Assembly (NCBI GenBank): GCA_045804265.1
Contig: JBJMNK010000034.1
Coordinates: 5,395 to 69,394 of the forward strand
Length of the DNA: 64,000 nt
Direction of reading: 5' to 3'
From: JABFXC01 sp045804265
Lineage (GTDB): Bacteria > Gemmatimonadota > Gemmatimonadetes > Gemmatimonadales > Gemmatimonadaceae
Every line of letters begins with the position of its first letter. Position 1 is the stretch's first letter. The position numbers were made by a program, and so were the translations under genes. Under the pieces are notes generated by a model, which was not told the origin of the DNA, did no database searches, and worked only from the letters and a program-made list of their open reading frames with translations. Below, piece after piece: positions 8,426 through 18,240 of this stretch.

Positions 8426-9955
8426 CCGTGGCGGCCATGTGCCGCGCCAACCGCTGAAGACCCAGAGGCGGCGGACCGCGACGGTGTCCGCGCCGCGGGT
8501 CAGCGCAACGCTCGCGGCGCGGCGACCGCTATCGAAGTGCGTGGCGAGGGTGCGCGACACGTCAGCCTCCGCGATCCCGGTGTCGAGGGCGACGATCATC
8601 GCGTCACCCCGGCGTGCGACGGCGGCGAACGAGGGCCACAGGTCGTACTGGTTGCGCCGCCCGCCGAGGTTGAGCGCGAAGACGCGAGGGTTGCCCGGTA
8701 TGGTGAACGCGAGCTCCGCCGCGTCCTGATAGCGATCGGCCGCGAACCAGATGGTCCCGCCTGTGGCGATGGATGCGCGCTGCAGCGAATCTGCTGACAT
8801 CGCCAGTGTGCTCCAGCCGTAGGCTCGCGCAACCGGGTCGCGCCGGGCGGGAATCGGCAGCACGGGTGCAACGAGCTGCGCAAGGGCGGCGGCGACAAGT
8901 GCAGCGCCGATCGCGGCAGCCGCGCGCCACCAGCGCATCAGCACCGGGACAGAAGCGGCAGCGACGAGCGGAATCAGGGCGACGAACGCAGGAGCCGGCC
9001 AGTTGGCTTCGACCGGACGGCGCAACGCGCTGTACACGAAGAACGCGAAGACGATTGCACCGACAATAGCCAGCAGGAACTCCGTGTCAGCGACGTCGCG
9101 CCTCGCGTCCGTCTGCCGGCGACGAAGCACGTGCCACGCAGACGCGATCGCGAGGAGGAAGATCCCCGGTGAGAGCAACCCCGCCTGGCTTCCGATCAAC
9201 GAGAGCTCACGCGAGAGCACCGTGCCGCGCGTGGGAGTTCCCAACCCGTGCGAGAGCTGGAAGCGCACCGCGAGCCAGTCATGCCGGGCATTCCACCAGA
9301 TCACCGGAGTCGCAACGAGCACGGTGCAGATCACGGCGAGCCACGGGCCGGCGCTGCGAAGCTGCCGCCGCAGTGAAGGGCGCGCGAGCAGTGCGACGCC
9401 GCAGGCCGCGCCGACGATGCCGACGGTCAGCTTGGAGAGCAGTCCGCCACCGAATGCGATCCCCGCGGCCAGCCACCAGACCGTCGAATCGCGCGTCCCC
9501 GCCGGGTGCTCGAGCGCGCGTACGATGCAGAGCAGCGCCGTCGCGATCGCCAGCAGCGCGGGGGCATCGGTCGTGGCGATCGCCAGCCCGACCGAGACGA
9601 GCGGCGTGCAGAGGAGGAGAATCGCCGCTCGCAGTGCTGCGTCTTCGCCACCAAGCCGCCGCGCGATCGCGACGACGCCCGCGATCGCCCCGGTCCCGGC
9701 GAGCAGCGTCCCGAGGCGGACGCCTAACGGTGTCGCCCCGAGCAGGCTGGTACCAGCGGCGATGAGCCAGGCGACGGCGGGCGGATGATCGAAGTACCCG
9801 GCTGCGAGGTGGCGCGACCACTCCCAGTAGTACGCCTCGTCAGGGAGGAGGGGCGAGCGCGCGGCGATGAGCGCGCGGATGACGAGCCCGGCGCCGATTG
9901 CCCAGAGCGTCAGGCGGCGAGCACTCGCTGGGTCTCGGCGCGACGAACCGTTCAC
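8405..9955 (-). CDS. Glycosyltransferase family 39 / ArnT-like membrane protein
   Basis: A 516-residue polytopic protein with about ten to twelve hydrophobic helices. The first periplasmic loop holds PLLPDEAYYWEWS, in which the Asp-Glu pair is the catalytic motif of the PMT/ArnT family, and YFDHPPAVAWLI follows. The C-terminal third is soluble. Such enzymes move sugars from polyprenyl-phosphate donors to lipid A, proteins or other lipids. The open frame continues upstream inside the kinase gene, but composition and domain start favour the GTG at 9953-9955, 11 bp after the kinase stop. It forms an operon with the two-component system, which may control envelope modification as PmrAB controls arnT (inference by analogy). 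Confidence 0.82.
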   Translation of the reverse strand: MNGSSRRDPASARRLTLWAIGAGLVIRALIAARSPLLPDEAYYWEWSRHLAAGYFDHPPAVAWLIAAGTSLLGATPLGVRLGTLLAGTGAIAGVVAIARRLGGEDAALRAAILLLCTPLVSVGLAIATTDAPALLAIATALLCIVRALEHPAGTRDSTVWWLAAGIAFGGGLLSKLTVGIVGAACGVALLARPSLRRQLRSAGPWLAVICTVLVATPVIWWNARHDWLAVRFQLSHGLGTPTRGTVLSRELSLIGSQAGLLSPGIFLLAIASAWHVLRRRQTDARRDVADTEFLLAIVGAIVFAFFVYSALRRPVEANWPAPAFVALIPLVAAASVPVLMRWWRAAAAIGAALVAAALAQLVAPVLPIPARRDPVARAYGWSTLAMSADSLQRASIATGGTIWFAADRYQDAAELAFTIPGNPRVFALNLGGRRNQYDLWPSFAAVARRGDAMIVALDTGIAEADVSRTLATHFDSGRRAASVALTRGADTVAVRRLWVFSGWRGTWPPRKSPGGG

Positions 9956-9965
9956 GCGCGACGAG

Positions 9966-11489
9966 CTAACCGTGGCCTGACATGAACGGCTGATCGTGCC
10001 ACGCGCGAGCTCCGGCGCGCGGGAGGACGACCTCGAAGCAGCTCCCCGCGCTCGTGGTCTCGACGAGGTCGAGCGTGCCGCCGTGAGACTCGGCGATCCA
10101 GCGCCCAATCGCCAGGCCGAGACCGGCGCCGCCGGACTCGGACGTCGCTTCACGTCCGCGCGCGGCATCGACGCGGTAGAATCGCTCGAAGACGTGGGCG
10201 CGGGCGTCCTCGGGGATGCCGGGTCCCGTGTCGCTGACGGTGATGCGATAGGCCCACGCGTCACGGTGCAGCGCGATGGTGACTGTCGCGCCGGCGGGTG
10301 AATGCTTGATCGCGTTGTCGAGCAGGTTCATGACGAGGGAGCGGATCAGCTCCTCGTCGGCTTCGATCGGCCAGTCATCCTCGGGATCGGAGGCGGCATC
10401 GCTGATGATGCTTGGCGACGGCGGGTCGAAGCGGACCGTGGTGCCGCGCGCGGCGCCGAGTGCGCGGGCGGCGCGGACACATTCGCTCACCAGCTCGTCG
10501 AGGTAGAACTCACGCCGCTGCAGCGGGCGCTGGCCGGCGTCGGCGCGCGCGAGCAGGAAGAGGTCACCGACTATCCGCGACAGACGCCGACCCTCGTCGC
10601 GAAGCGCCTGCAGCGCGCTGCGATACTCGGCATCGGGTCGATGTGCCTGCGAGAGCGCGATGTCCGCTTCGCCGAGCATCACGGCCACCGGCGTGCGAAG
10701 CTCGTGCGAGGCGTCGGCCATGAATCGCCGCTGCTGGTCGAACGCGGTGTCGAGGCGCGCGAGAAGCTCGTTGAAGGTGCTCGCCAGTCGCCCGAGCTCA
10801 TCGTTGGGATTGGCGACGGGAAGTCGTTCGTGCAGGCTGGTCGCGCCAATGTCGGCGGCGCGCTCGCTCATCGCGACGACGGGTGCGAGGCTGCGGCGGG
10901 CGAGCGCATAGCCGCCTCCCCAGGCGAGGACGAGCCCGACGATGATCGCGACGATGAAGCCGGCGCGGACCTCCTCGAGCAGCTCGGTCTGGTCGGCGAG
11001 CGAGGCGACGGCGACGACGACGAGGAAGTTGCGGGATGCTCCCGTGCGCGCCGCGTACATGCGCATTCCGCCCTCAGCGTTAGGCAGCGTGACGAAGCGC
11101 GGACCGGCGGCGACGAGCAGGGGAGCGATCGACGCGCGCACCGCGGCGAAATCGACCATCGCACCGGCGCGATTCCCGGCCGCGGCCGAGTCGGCGGGGA
11201 GGTCCGACGCGACGAGCCGGCCCTTCGAGTCATAGACGAGGAAGCCGAGATCGCGGAGGTGGAATTCGGAGAGCGTCGCCTGTGCGCTCGTCGAGTCGCT
11301 GACGTCGGAGATCTCGTCGGCGTGGAGGTCGTCGCTGAGCGCGGCGACCGATTCCTCGAGGTACGCGTCCGTCCGGCGGGTGATCGTGCGGCTGAGCATC
11401 CCGTACGACAGCGACGCGAAGGTCACCAGCAACGCCGCGAGGACCGAGGTGTGCCAGAGGGCGAGTCGTCCGCGGACGCTGTCGATCAT
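9966..11489 (-). CDS. Membrane sensor histidine kinase (EnvZ/OmpR-system type)
   Basis: A 507-residue protein. A first transmembrane helix lies at about 12-33, followed by a periplasmic sensor region of about 145 residues. A second helix at about 178-198 leads into a HAMP domain (200-250). HisKA has its His near 262 (FMADASHELRTP), and HATPase shows NLLDNAIKHSP, DTGPGIPE and GLGLAIGRWI. It starts 11 bp after the response regulator gene and is followed by the ArnT-like gene, so the three probably form one transcript. The octamer at 11078-11085 is antisense and encodes Pro-Asn in the sensor domain. Confidence 0.92.
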   Translation of the reverse strand: MIDSVRGRLALWHTSVLAALLVTFASLSYGMLSRTITRRTDAYLEESVAALSDDLHADEISDVSDSTSAQATLSEFHLRDLGFLVYDSKGRLVASDLPADSAAAGNRAGAMVDFAAVRASIAPLLVAAGPRFVTLPNAEGGMRMYAARTGASRNFLVVVAVASLADQTELLEEVRAGFIVAIIVGLVLAWGGGYALARRSLAPVVAMSERAADIGATSLHERLPVANPNDELGRLASTFNELLARLDTAFDQQRRFMADASHELRTPVAVMLGEADIALSQAHRPDAEYRSALQALRDEGRRLSRIVGDLFLLARADAGQRPLQRREFYLDELVSECVRAARALGAARGTTVRFDPPSPSIISDAASDPEDDWPIEADEELIRSLVMNLLDNAIKHSPAGATVTIALHRDAWAYRITVSDTGPGIPEDARAHVFERFYRVDAARGREATSESGGAGLGLAIGRWIAESHGGTLDLVETTSAGSCFEVVLPRAGARAWHDQPFMSGHG

Positions 11490-11499
11490 GCGTGGATGC

Positions 11500-12180
11500 T
11501 CATCCGTCCTCGCCGATCGCGCTCAGCATGTAGCCGGCGCCGCGCCGCGTGTGAATCAGCGGGGCGCGATCGCCATCCACCTTGCGGCGGAGCCGCCCGA
11601 TGTAGACCTCGATTGCGTTGGAGAACGGATCGTGGTTGTCGTCCCACACGTGCGCGCAGATGTCGGCGCGGCCGACGACGCGTCCTGCGTTCTGCGCGAG
11701 ATACTCGAGCAGGGCGTATTCCTTCGTGGTCAGCGCGATCTGGCGTCCGCCGCGGCGCGCGACCTGGCCGCGCGTGTCGACCACGAGGTCACCGATGGTG
11801 ATCTCGACCGGGCGCACCTCGCGTGCGCGTCGCAGCAGCGCGCGCATCCGCGCGAGCAGCTCACTGAAGTCGAAGGGCTTGGCGAGGTAGTCGTCCGCAC
11901 CGGCGTCGAGGCCGGCGATCCGGTCGCTGACCGCGTCGCGCGCGGTGAGCATGAGCACCGGCATCGTCAGCCCGCGGCGGCGGAGCTCACGACAGACGTC
12001 GAAGCCATCGCGTCCCGGCATCAGGACATCGAGGATCACGATGTCGTACTCGTTGACCGCAAGCTGGTAGACCGCGGCGTCGCCGTCGGACGCGACATCC
12101 ACGGCATAGGCGTGCTCGCGGAGTCCCTTCGCCAGCATCGCGCTGAGATAAACGTCGTCTTCAGCGAGCAGTACGCGCAC
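11500..12180 (-). CDS. OmpR/PhoB-family response regulator
   Basis: A 226-residue protein. The receiver domain covers residues 1-115 with acidic pocket EDD (7-9), phosphoacceptor Asp51 (VILDVLMPG) and the conserved Lys in YLAKPFDF. The winged-helix DNA-binding domain covers about 128-222, with LTTKEYALLEYLA and VEVYIGRLRRKVD-type sequence (here AIEVYIGRLRRKVD) and a C-terminal TRRGAGYML. It is the first gene of the regulator-kinase-glycosyltransferase group and should bind direct repeats in target promoters, probably including its own in the 233-bp divergent gap upstream. Confidence 0.94.
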   Translation of the reverse strand: MRVLLAEDDVYLSAMLAKGLREHAYAVDVASDGDAAVYQLAVNEYDIVILDVLMPGRDGFDVCRELRRRGLTMPVLMLTARDAVSDRIAGLDAGADDYLAKPFDFSELLARMRALLRRAREVRPVEITIGDLVVDTRGQVARRGGRQIALTTKEYALLEYLAQNAGRVVGRADICAHVWDDNHDPFSNAIEVYIGRLRRKVDGDRAPLIHTRRGAGYMLSAIGEDG

Positions 12181-12413
12181 GTCGACCTCGGTTGGTTGTC
12201 GGGAATGTCAGCGAACATACCCCGCCGCGCAACGCCGGGTTCATCACCTTTCGCTGCATGTCGTGGCGCGTCCGGTACAACCTGACAGAGATGCCGGCTG
12301 CCGTTATGCACCGTTTAGCAAGACGCTGCTAACTCGAGACGGTGCGCGCGAGTGGGTGGCGCGCCTGGCGTCGGCGGTGACACCGGCGCTTCCCATGCGA
12401 TGGAGGGAGGTCG
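12181..12413. other. Divergent intergenic region, promoters expected
   Basis: A 233-bp gap between the minus-strand response regulator and the plus-strand PHP gene. Both genes need a promoter here. I see no convincing -35/-10 pair and no clear direct repeat. It contains no octamer. Confidence 0.4.
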
Positions 12414-13829
12414 TTGGCGAGTATCGCGCTCGTGCGCGGCGAGGGAGCCCCGGGCAATGCGCCGGGCGACGGTCCCGCGGGACCGTCGCCCGCATGGCGC
12501 GCGGGTCGCTGGCAGAGCCGGACGCGATATGCTGCCGTCGCGTTGACCGTCGTGCTGGTGCTGGGCGCGATCTGGCGGAAGTCGCCGGTCGAAGCGCTCG
12601 GCGCGGGTGCGACCGCGGGGGGCGTTGGTGCGACGCTGCGCCTCCCGACGGCATACACGCTCCTCTCGCCATTCTGCGAGCTATACGACGGTCTGACGCT
12701 GCTGACGCTGAAGCAGCACGCGGCGCTTCTCGCCTGGCTCATCGCGGTGTTCGCGATGCTTCGCGTCTCCTGGCACGTGGACGGGTGGAAGCGGAGCGTT
12801 AGGCGGCGCGGGGTTCACGTCGACGGCATGCTCCTCTTCGCCGCGCTGGCGTCGTTCGTGCTCGTGTACGTGATCGGCGCGCTGGTGCCGCGACCGATGG
12901 CGGGGCTCGTGCTCGACGATCCGGACGAGCTGGCGGTCGACGTGCACAGCCACACCGCGGCGTCGCACGACGGGCGTCCCGGATTCGACGCGGCGGCGAA
13001 CCGGCGCTGGCACGCCGGCGCCGGCTTTGCCGCCGCATATGTCACCGACCATCGCCACTTCGAGGGAGCCGAAGCCGGAGAGCGGGGCAATCCGCGCCGT
13101 GCGGGCGACGGCACGGTGCTGCTGTCCGGGATCGAATCGGCCGGCCCGGCGGGATCCCGCCTGACGATCCTCGGCGCGCGCGCGTCGACGGAGCTCGATC
13201 ATAACGGTCGCGCCGACATGGTGCGTCTCGCATCGGATACGAGCCTGGTCGTGGTGCTGACGACGCCGGCATCGCTCGCGCGCGTGCCGGCTACGATGCC
13301 GCTCGACGCCGTCGAGAGCGCCGACGGCGCGCCGCTCGGCCTCCTCTTCACGCGACGACTGGCGCCGGAGATCGACCGCTTCGCGACGACGCGGAGCGTC
13401 GCGCGCGTCGCCGGCTCGAACAATCACGGCTGGGGACGGACGGCGTCGGCGTGGACGGTGCTGCGGATCCCGCGGTGGCGCGAGCTGTCGCCATCGTCGC
13501 TCGACAGCGCGATCCGGATGACGATCCGCCACGACCATGGCGCGGTGCGCGTGGTGACACGCGGCTCGACTCCGCTCGCGCGCTCCAACGAGGCGCTGAT
13601 CGCGACACCGATCCTGCTGCTCTGGAGCATCACCACCCGTCTGTCCACGGCCGAGCGGGTATCATGGCTGGCGTGGATCTGGTCGATCGTCGCGCTGTTG
13701 GCGCTCGCGGCGGCGCTCCGCTCACGACGCGCCGAGCGCGCCTGGCCGCCTAACGGTGGTGCTTCTTCCGCGGGACGAGCACGGCGGTCCCCTGCACGCG
13801 CCCGAAGAGCCGCGCTTCGCGGCAGGTAG
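12414..13829 (+). CDS. Membrane protein with PHP-type metal-dependent phosphoesterase domain
   Basis: A 471-residue protein. Hydrophobic helices lie at about 38-55, 100-120 and 138-158. The PHP signature DVHSHTAASHDG (His178 and His180 as metal ligands) opens a domain that continues with YVTDHRHFEG, LLSGIES and GSNNHGWGR to about residue 370. A last helix lies near 430-452. PHP domains hydrolyse phosphoesters or act as exonucleases; the substrate is unknown. A TTG start (12414) follows GGGAGG. The first 30 codons contain a perfect 28-base palindrome (12464-12491), so an internal start cannot be excluded. The last 80 bp overlap the convergent 3D-domain gene. Confidence 0.72.
   Translation: MASIALVRGEGAPGNAPGDGPAGPSPAWRAGRWQSRTRYAAVALTVVLVLGAIWRKSPVEALGAGATAGGVGATLRLPTAYTLLSPFCELYDGLTLLTLKQHAALLAWLIAVFAMLRVSWHVDGWKRSVRRRGVHVDGMLLFAALASFVLVYVIGALVPRPMAGLVLDDPDELAVDVHSHTAASHDGRPGFDAAANRRWHAGAGFAAAYVTDHRHFEGAEAGERGNPRRAGDGTVLLSGIESAGPAGSRLTILGARASTELDHNGRADMVRLASDTSLVVVLTTPASLARVPATMPLDAVESADGAPLGLLFTRRLAPEIDRFATTRSVARVAGSNNHGWGRTASAWTVLRIPRWRELSPSSLDSAIRMTIRHDHGAVRVVTRGSTPLARSNEALIATPILLLWSITTRLSTAERVSWLAWIWSIVALLALAAALRSRRAERAWPPNGGASSAGRARRSPARARRAALRGR
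12464..12491. repeat. Perfect 28-base palindrome near the PHP gene start
   Basis: Fourteen bases (12464-12477) are followed directly by their exact reverse complement (12478-12491), with no spacer. The palindrome is G+C-rich and lies 50 bp after the TTG start. It could be an operator, an attenuator hairpin or a sign that the true start is further on. Confidence 0.7.
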
Positions 13830-14319
13830 GGACCCACATGTCGATGTGGGTCCCGGTGATCAACAGCCCGGTGTCATCGACGAGGAAGCGGCCGAGGTAG
13901 TGGTCGCCGTCGAACAGCTCGACGTAGCGGCTGAGGGGAAAGACACGCGGATCGGCGGCGACGATGCCCGAGCGGACCCACCGTCCCCGTCGCGTCGTCC
14001 CGTTCAGGCAGTAGGCGGTGATCTCGACCGGGATCGCCTCGCCGTCCTTCGCCCGCATGAACGTCGTCCGCTTCGCCGACTTGACCGGCTTGCTGACCAC
14101 GACCCCGGTGAGCATCGGCTCTCCCTCGACGACGATCCCGCCGAGTCGCGGCGGCGCGTCCTGCACCGGATCGTGTGTCGCCGCGTCGGCGCGCTCGAGC
14201 GCGGCGAGCATGGCGAGGACGCCGACGATCACCGCGCCGACGAGGAGCGTCACGCGCGGTGTTGCCCACGCGGCCGGGCGGCGCCGTTCGAGGGCGCGAC
14301 GGGAGCGGAGATAGCGCAT
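13750..14319 (-). CDS. Secreted 3D-domain (double-psi beta-barrel) protein
   Basis: A 189-residue protein. An arginine-rich N-terminus is followed by one hydrophobic helix at about 22-45 (signal anchor). The C-terminal 90 residues match the 3D domain: VEITAYCLNGTTRRG, GIVAADPRVFPLS, and VDDTGLLITGTHIDMWVP, with the conserved Asp residues of the MltA/RlpA-like barrel. Such domains act on or bind peptidoglycan glycan strands. The ATG is at 14317-14319. The stop codon TAG sits inside an octamer copy (13748-13755). The gene is convergent with the PHP gene and overlaps its 3' end by 80 bp. Confidence 0.8.
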   Translation of the reverse strand: MRYLRSRRALERRRPAAWATPRVTLLVGAVIVGVLAMLAALERADAATHDPVQDAPPRLGGIVVEGEPMLTGVVVSKPVKSAKRTTFMRAKDGEAIPVEITAYCLNGTTRRGRWVRSGIVAADPRVFPLSRYVELFDGDHYLGRFLVDDTGLLITGTHIDMWVPTCREARLFGRVQGTAVLVPRKKHHR

Positions 14320-14428
14320 CAGACTATCGACTCATACCGGCGGGTCGAGGTCACTCGATGGAGGGAGTTGGGCTGATGTGTTGGGTTCGGTGCGCCGCGT
14401 TCGGTGTTTTGCGCGCTGGGCAGGGGCC

Positions 14429-14658
14429 AACAGTTGAACGACAATCACGCGGATTTCGCGGATTACGCGGATCGCTCCTGGTGGCGTTCGATGCCCCGAT
14501 CCGCATGGCAGCATCGCGAGAAATGCTTGGGGCCCGCCTGGTGGGATGATCTCGCCACGCGTGCCCCCAAGCTCTTCATCCTTCGTGCATGGAGACCGGT
14601 TATCGCATGGAGCCATCCGCGTGATCCGCGTAATCCGCGTGATTGCAGTTCAACTGTT
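14429..14658. repeat. 230-bp inverted-repeat element, copy A
   Basis: The left end (AACAGTTGAAC, then CGCGGAT-type units repeated three times) and the right end are inverted repeats of about 44 bp with a few mismatches. The centre contains CTGGTGGGATGATCTCGCC and a short internal inverted repeat around GCGTGCCC. The element is closely related to copies B (16444-16673) and C (17920-18150). The open frames it creates (repeats of Ala-Asp-Tyr or Ile-Arg-Val) are not genes. It fills most of the 396-bp gap between the 3D gene and aroB. Confidence 0.85.
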
Positions 14659-14715
14659 ACGACTCGCCTCCACTTGTGGCCCGCGAGCGAGCTCGATGGT
14701 GATCGGAGAGAAATG

Positions 14716-15828
14716 TCAGTCGAGCACCGACAGCACTACTTCGTCGTCGACGGCGATCGCGAAGCCGCGATCGGACCCGGCCATCGTGCCGATCGCCGCG
14801 GGGAGCGCGTATTCGACGCGGCCACCGCGGGCCTTCTTGTCGCTCCGTGTCGCGGCGACGATGGCGGGGGGATCGATGCCTAACGGCAGGACGACCGGCA
14901 GCCCGGCGGTGGTGAGCGCGGCGCGGATGCGGGCGGCGGTGCCCGGCGCGGCGACCCCGATCCGCTCGGCGATCTCGCTCTCGAGCGCCATCCCGATCGC
15001 GACCGCCTCGCCGTGCAGCAGGCGGTAGCCGCTGAGCAGCTCGATCGCGTGGCCTAACGTGTGGCCGAAGTTCAGGACCTTGCGGCGGCCGTGCTCGCGC
15101 TCGTCGGCGGCGACGATTTCGGCCTTGATCTCGACGCTGCGGGCGACGATCGCGGCGATCGCGAGCGGGAGCGTCGTGTCGTCGGCGCCGAGTCCGGGCA
15201 GCACCGACTCGACTTCGTCGAAGTAGCGCGCGTCGGCGACGACGCCGTGCTTGATGATCTCGGCCGCCCCCGCGCGCAGCTCCGGCGCGGGGAGGGTGGC
15301 GAGGGTGTCGGGATCGGCGATCACCGCCGCCGGCGGATGAAATGCGCCGACGAGGTTCTTCCCCGCGGGGGTGTCGACGCCCGTCTTGCCACCGACCGAG
15401 GCGTCGACCATGGCGAGCAGCGTCGTCGGCAGCTGGACGACGGGAATCCCGCGCATGTAGGTCGCGGCGACAAAGCCGGCGAGGTCGCCGACGACCCCGC
15501 CGCCTAACGCGACGACTGTGGTATCGCGGCCGGCACCGCTGGCGAGCAGCTCGTCGGTCAGGTGCGACCAGAGCTCGCGGGTCTTGTGCTCCTCGCCCGG
15601 CGGGACGAGGAGCAGCGACATCGCGGCGGCCGGCGCGGCCGCCGCCAGCGACGCGCGCACCCGCTCGGCGTAGAGCGGCGCAACGTTAGGGTCGCTGACG
15701 AGCGCGTAGTGGTGGGCCGGGGCGGCGCCGGTGATGATCGAGCCGGCGTCATCGAGCGCGCCGTGGGCGATCGTGACGCGGTAACCGGGCAGCGTGACGA
15801 CGCGGGCAGCGTCGTGCCGGACGCGCAC
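14716..15828 (-). CDS. aroB: 3-dehydroquinate synthase
   Basis: A 370-residue protein of normal length for AroB, which converts DAHP to 3-dehydroquinate in the shikimate pathway. Visible signatures: PPGEEHKT (NAD and substrate binding), VVALGGGVVGDLAGFVAATYMRG, VVQLPTTLLAMVDASVGGKTGVD, NLVGAFHPP and NFGHTLGHAIE with its zinc-binding His residues. The GTG start (15826-15828) lies two bases past the stop of the adenosyltransferase gene, so the two are co-transcribed. It contains three sense octamers, each coding Leu-Gly. Confidence 0.96.
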   Translation of the reverse strand: MRVRHDAARVVTLPGYRVTIAHGALDDAGSIITGAAPAHHYALVSDPNVAPLYAERVRASLAAAAPAAAMSLLLVPPGEEHKTRELWSHLTDELLASGAGRDTTVVALGGGVVGDLAGFVAATYMRGIPVVQLPTTLLAMVDASVGGKTGVDTPAGKNLVGAFHPPAAVIADPDTLATLPAPELRAGAAEIIKHGVVADARYFDEVESVLPGLGADDTTLPLAIAAIVARSVEIKAEIVAADEREHGRRKVLNFGHTLGHAIELLSGYRLLHGEAVAIGMALESEIAERIGVAAPGTAARIRAALTTAGLPVVLPLGIDPPAIVAATRSDKKARGGRVEYALPAAIGTMAGSDRGFAIAVDDEVVLSVLD

Positions 15829-15830
15829 CG

Positions 15831-16382
15831 CTACCAGGTGACCTCGCCCGCGCCGGCGCGCCGGTTGGCCACGCGCGCGAGGACGAAGAGAAGGTCGGAG
15901 AGCCGGTTGAGGTAAACGATCACCAGCGGCGGGATCGGGATGTCACGCGCGACGTGCACGACGCGGCGCTCGGCGCGCCGGCAGACCGTACGCGCGACGT
16001 GCAGCGCGGCCGACTTCGGCGTTCCCCCCGGAAGGATGAAGGCCTTGAGCGGCTCCAGCTCGCTCTCTCCCTCGTCGATCGCCCGCTCGAGCTGCGTGAT
16101 GCGGCCCTCGTCGATGCGTGCCTTGGCCAGCTGCTGCTGCATCTTGTCGTGATCGGGAGTGGCGAGCAGGGCGCCGATCGCGAAGAGGTCGCGCTGCACC
16201 GGCGCGAGGACCTCGTCGATGCGCGGCATCATCTCGATCGAGCGCGCCATGCCTAACGCGGCGTTCAGCTCGTCGACGTCGCCGTACGCGTCGACACGGG
16301 CGTCGTCCTTCGGGACGCGACCGCCGCCGAAGAGCGCGGTGTCGCCGGTGTCACCGGTCCTGGTGTAGATGCGAGTCGTCAC
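15831..16382 (-). CDS. Cob(I)alamin adenosyltransferase (PduO/MmaB type)
   Basis: A 183-residue protein. The N-terminal RIYTRTGDTGDTALFGGGRV (residues 4-23) is the ATP-binding signature of PduO-type adenosyltransferases, and the C-terminal CRRAERRVVHVAR and YLNRLSDLLFVLAR are equally typical. It converts cob(I)alamin and ATP to adenosylcobalamin. I use the GTG at 16380-16382, because the open frame further upstream runs into repeat element B. The gene is followed two bases later by aroB. Confidence 0.94.
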   Translation of the reverse strand: MTTRIYTRTGDTGDTALFGGGRVPKDDARVDAYGDVDELNAALGMARSIEMMPRIDEVLAPVQRDLFAIGALLATPDHDKMQQQLAKARIDEGRITQLERAIDEGESELEPLKAFILPGGTPKSAALHVARTVCRRAERRVVHVARDIPIPPLVIVYLNRLSDLLFVLARVANRRAGAGEVTW

Positions 16383-16443
16383 AGCCCAAATATAACGCTT
16401 CGGATCGGCGCGCCGCGTTCCGGTCCTCCGCTGGGCGAACATC

Positions 16444-16673
16444 AACGGGTGAACGACAATTACCCGGATTACGCGGATTACACGGATCGCTCCTGGTGGC
16501 GTCCGATGCCCTGATCGCCTCGTCAGCATCGCGAGAAATGCTTTGGGGCACGCCTGGTGGGATGATCTCGCCACGCGTGCCCCAAGTCGTTCAGCCTCAG
16601 CGCATGGATCTCGGCCCGTTCTCGGAGCAATCCGTGTGATCCGCGAAATCCGCGTGATTGCAGTTCAACCGTT
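16444..16673. repeat. 230-bp inverted-repeat element, copy B
   Basis: Same orientation and same length as copy A, with the same central block CTGGTGGGATGATCTCGCC and related ends (AACGGGTGAAC at left, GTTCAACCGTT at right). It occupies the 333-bp gap between the adenosyltransferase and the kinase gene. Confidence 0.85.
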
Positions 16674-16715
16674 ACGGCCATCCCGCACGCGTGGCCGCTG
16701 CGCCAGAACGACCAG

Positions 16716-17765
<1,050 letters not shown>

Positions 17766-17919
17766 ACAGCCCAGACGACTCAGCCGGGGTCGGCGTTGCG
17801 GGGGGGAAGCGGGGGAAACGGCGGCGGACTGCGGCCTGCAAGCGGCGGGGGCTGAAAGGATTGAGCGCTGGCTGGGTCCCCATCGCGCGCTTACGAGGCC
17901 ACTAGGCTGGGATGGTCGC

Positions 17920-18150
17920 AACAGTTGAACTGCAATCACGCCGATTCCGCGGATCACCCGGATTGGTTCACGAACGGGCCGAGGTCCATGCACCAGGGCC
18001 GAACAACTTTCGGGCACGCGTGGGCGGATCATCCCACCAGGCGTGCCCGAAAGCAGTCCTCGTGATGCTGCCGAGGGAAGCGGAGTATCGAACGCCGCCA
18101 GGAACGATTCGTGTGATCCGCGTAATCCGCCTGATTGTCGTTCAACCGTC
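17920..18150. repeat. 230-bp inverted-repeat element, copy C (reversed)
   Basis: The terminal sequences AACAGTTGAAC and GTTCAACCGT match copies A and B, but the central block (CATCCCACCAGGCGTGCCCG) is in the opposite orientation. It is the most diverged of the three copies. It lies in the 475-bp divergent gap between the kinase and the ferredoxin-NADP reductase. The bases at 17766-17919 and 18151-18240 show no other feature. Confidence 0.8.
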
Positions 18151-18240
18151 GATGTTTGCCGAGCGCAAGACCGGAATGGGTGCACCGGACACCCGCGCGC
18201 CGACAGCACCATCGCCGTCGGCTCGTTTAGATTCGCAGTC

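Noticed and set aside
14404..16639. Open frames with repeated Ala-Asp-Tyr or Ile-Arg-Val residues
   Set aside because: They are translations of the 230-bp repeat elements; each copy opens frames on both strands, and codon use is unlike real genes.
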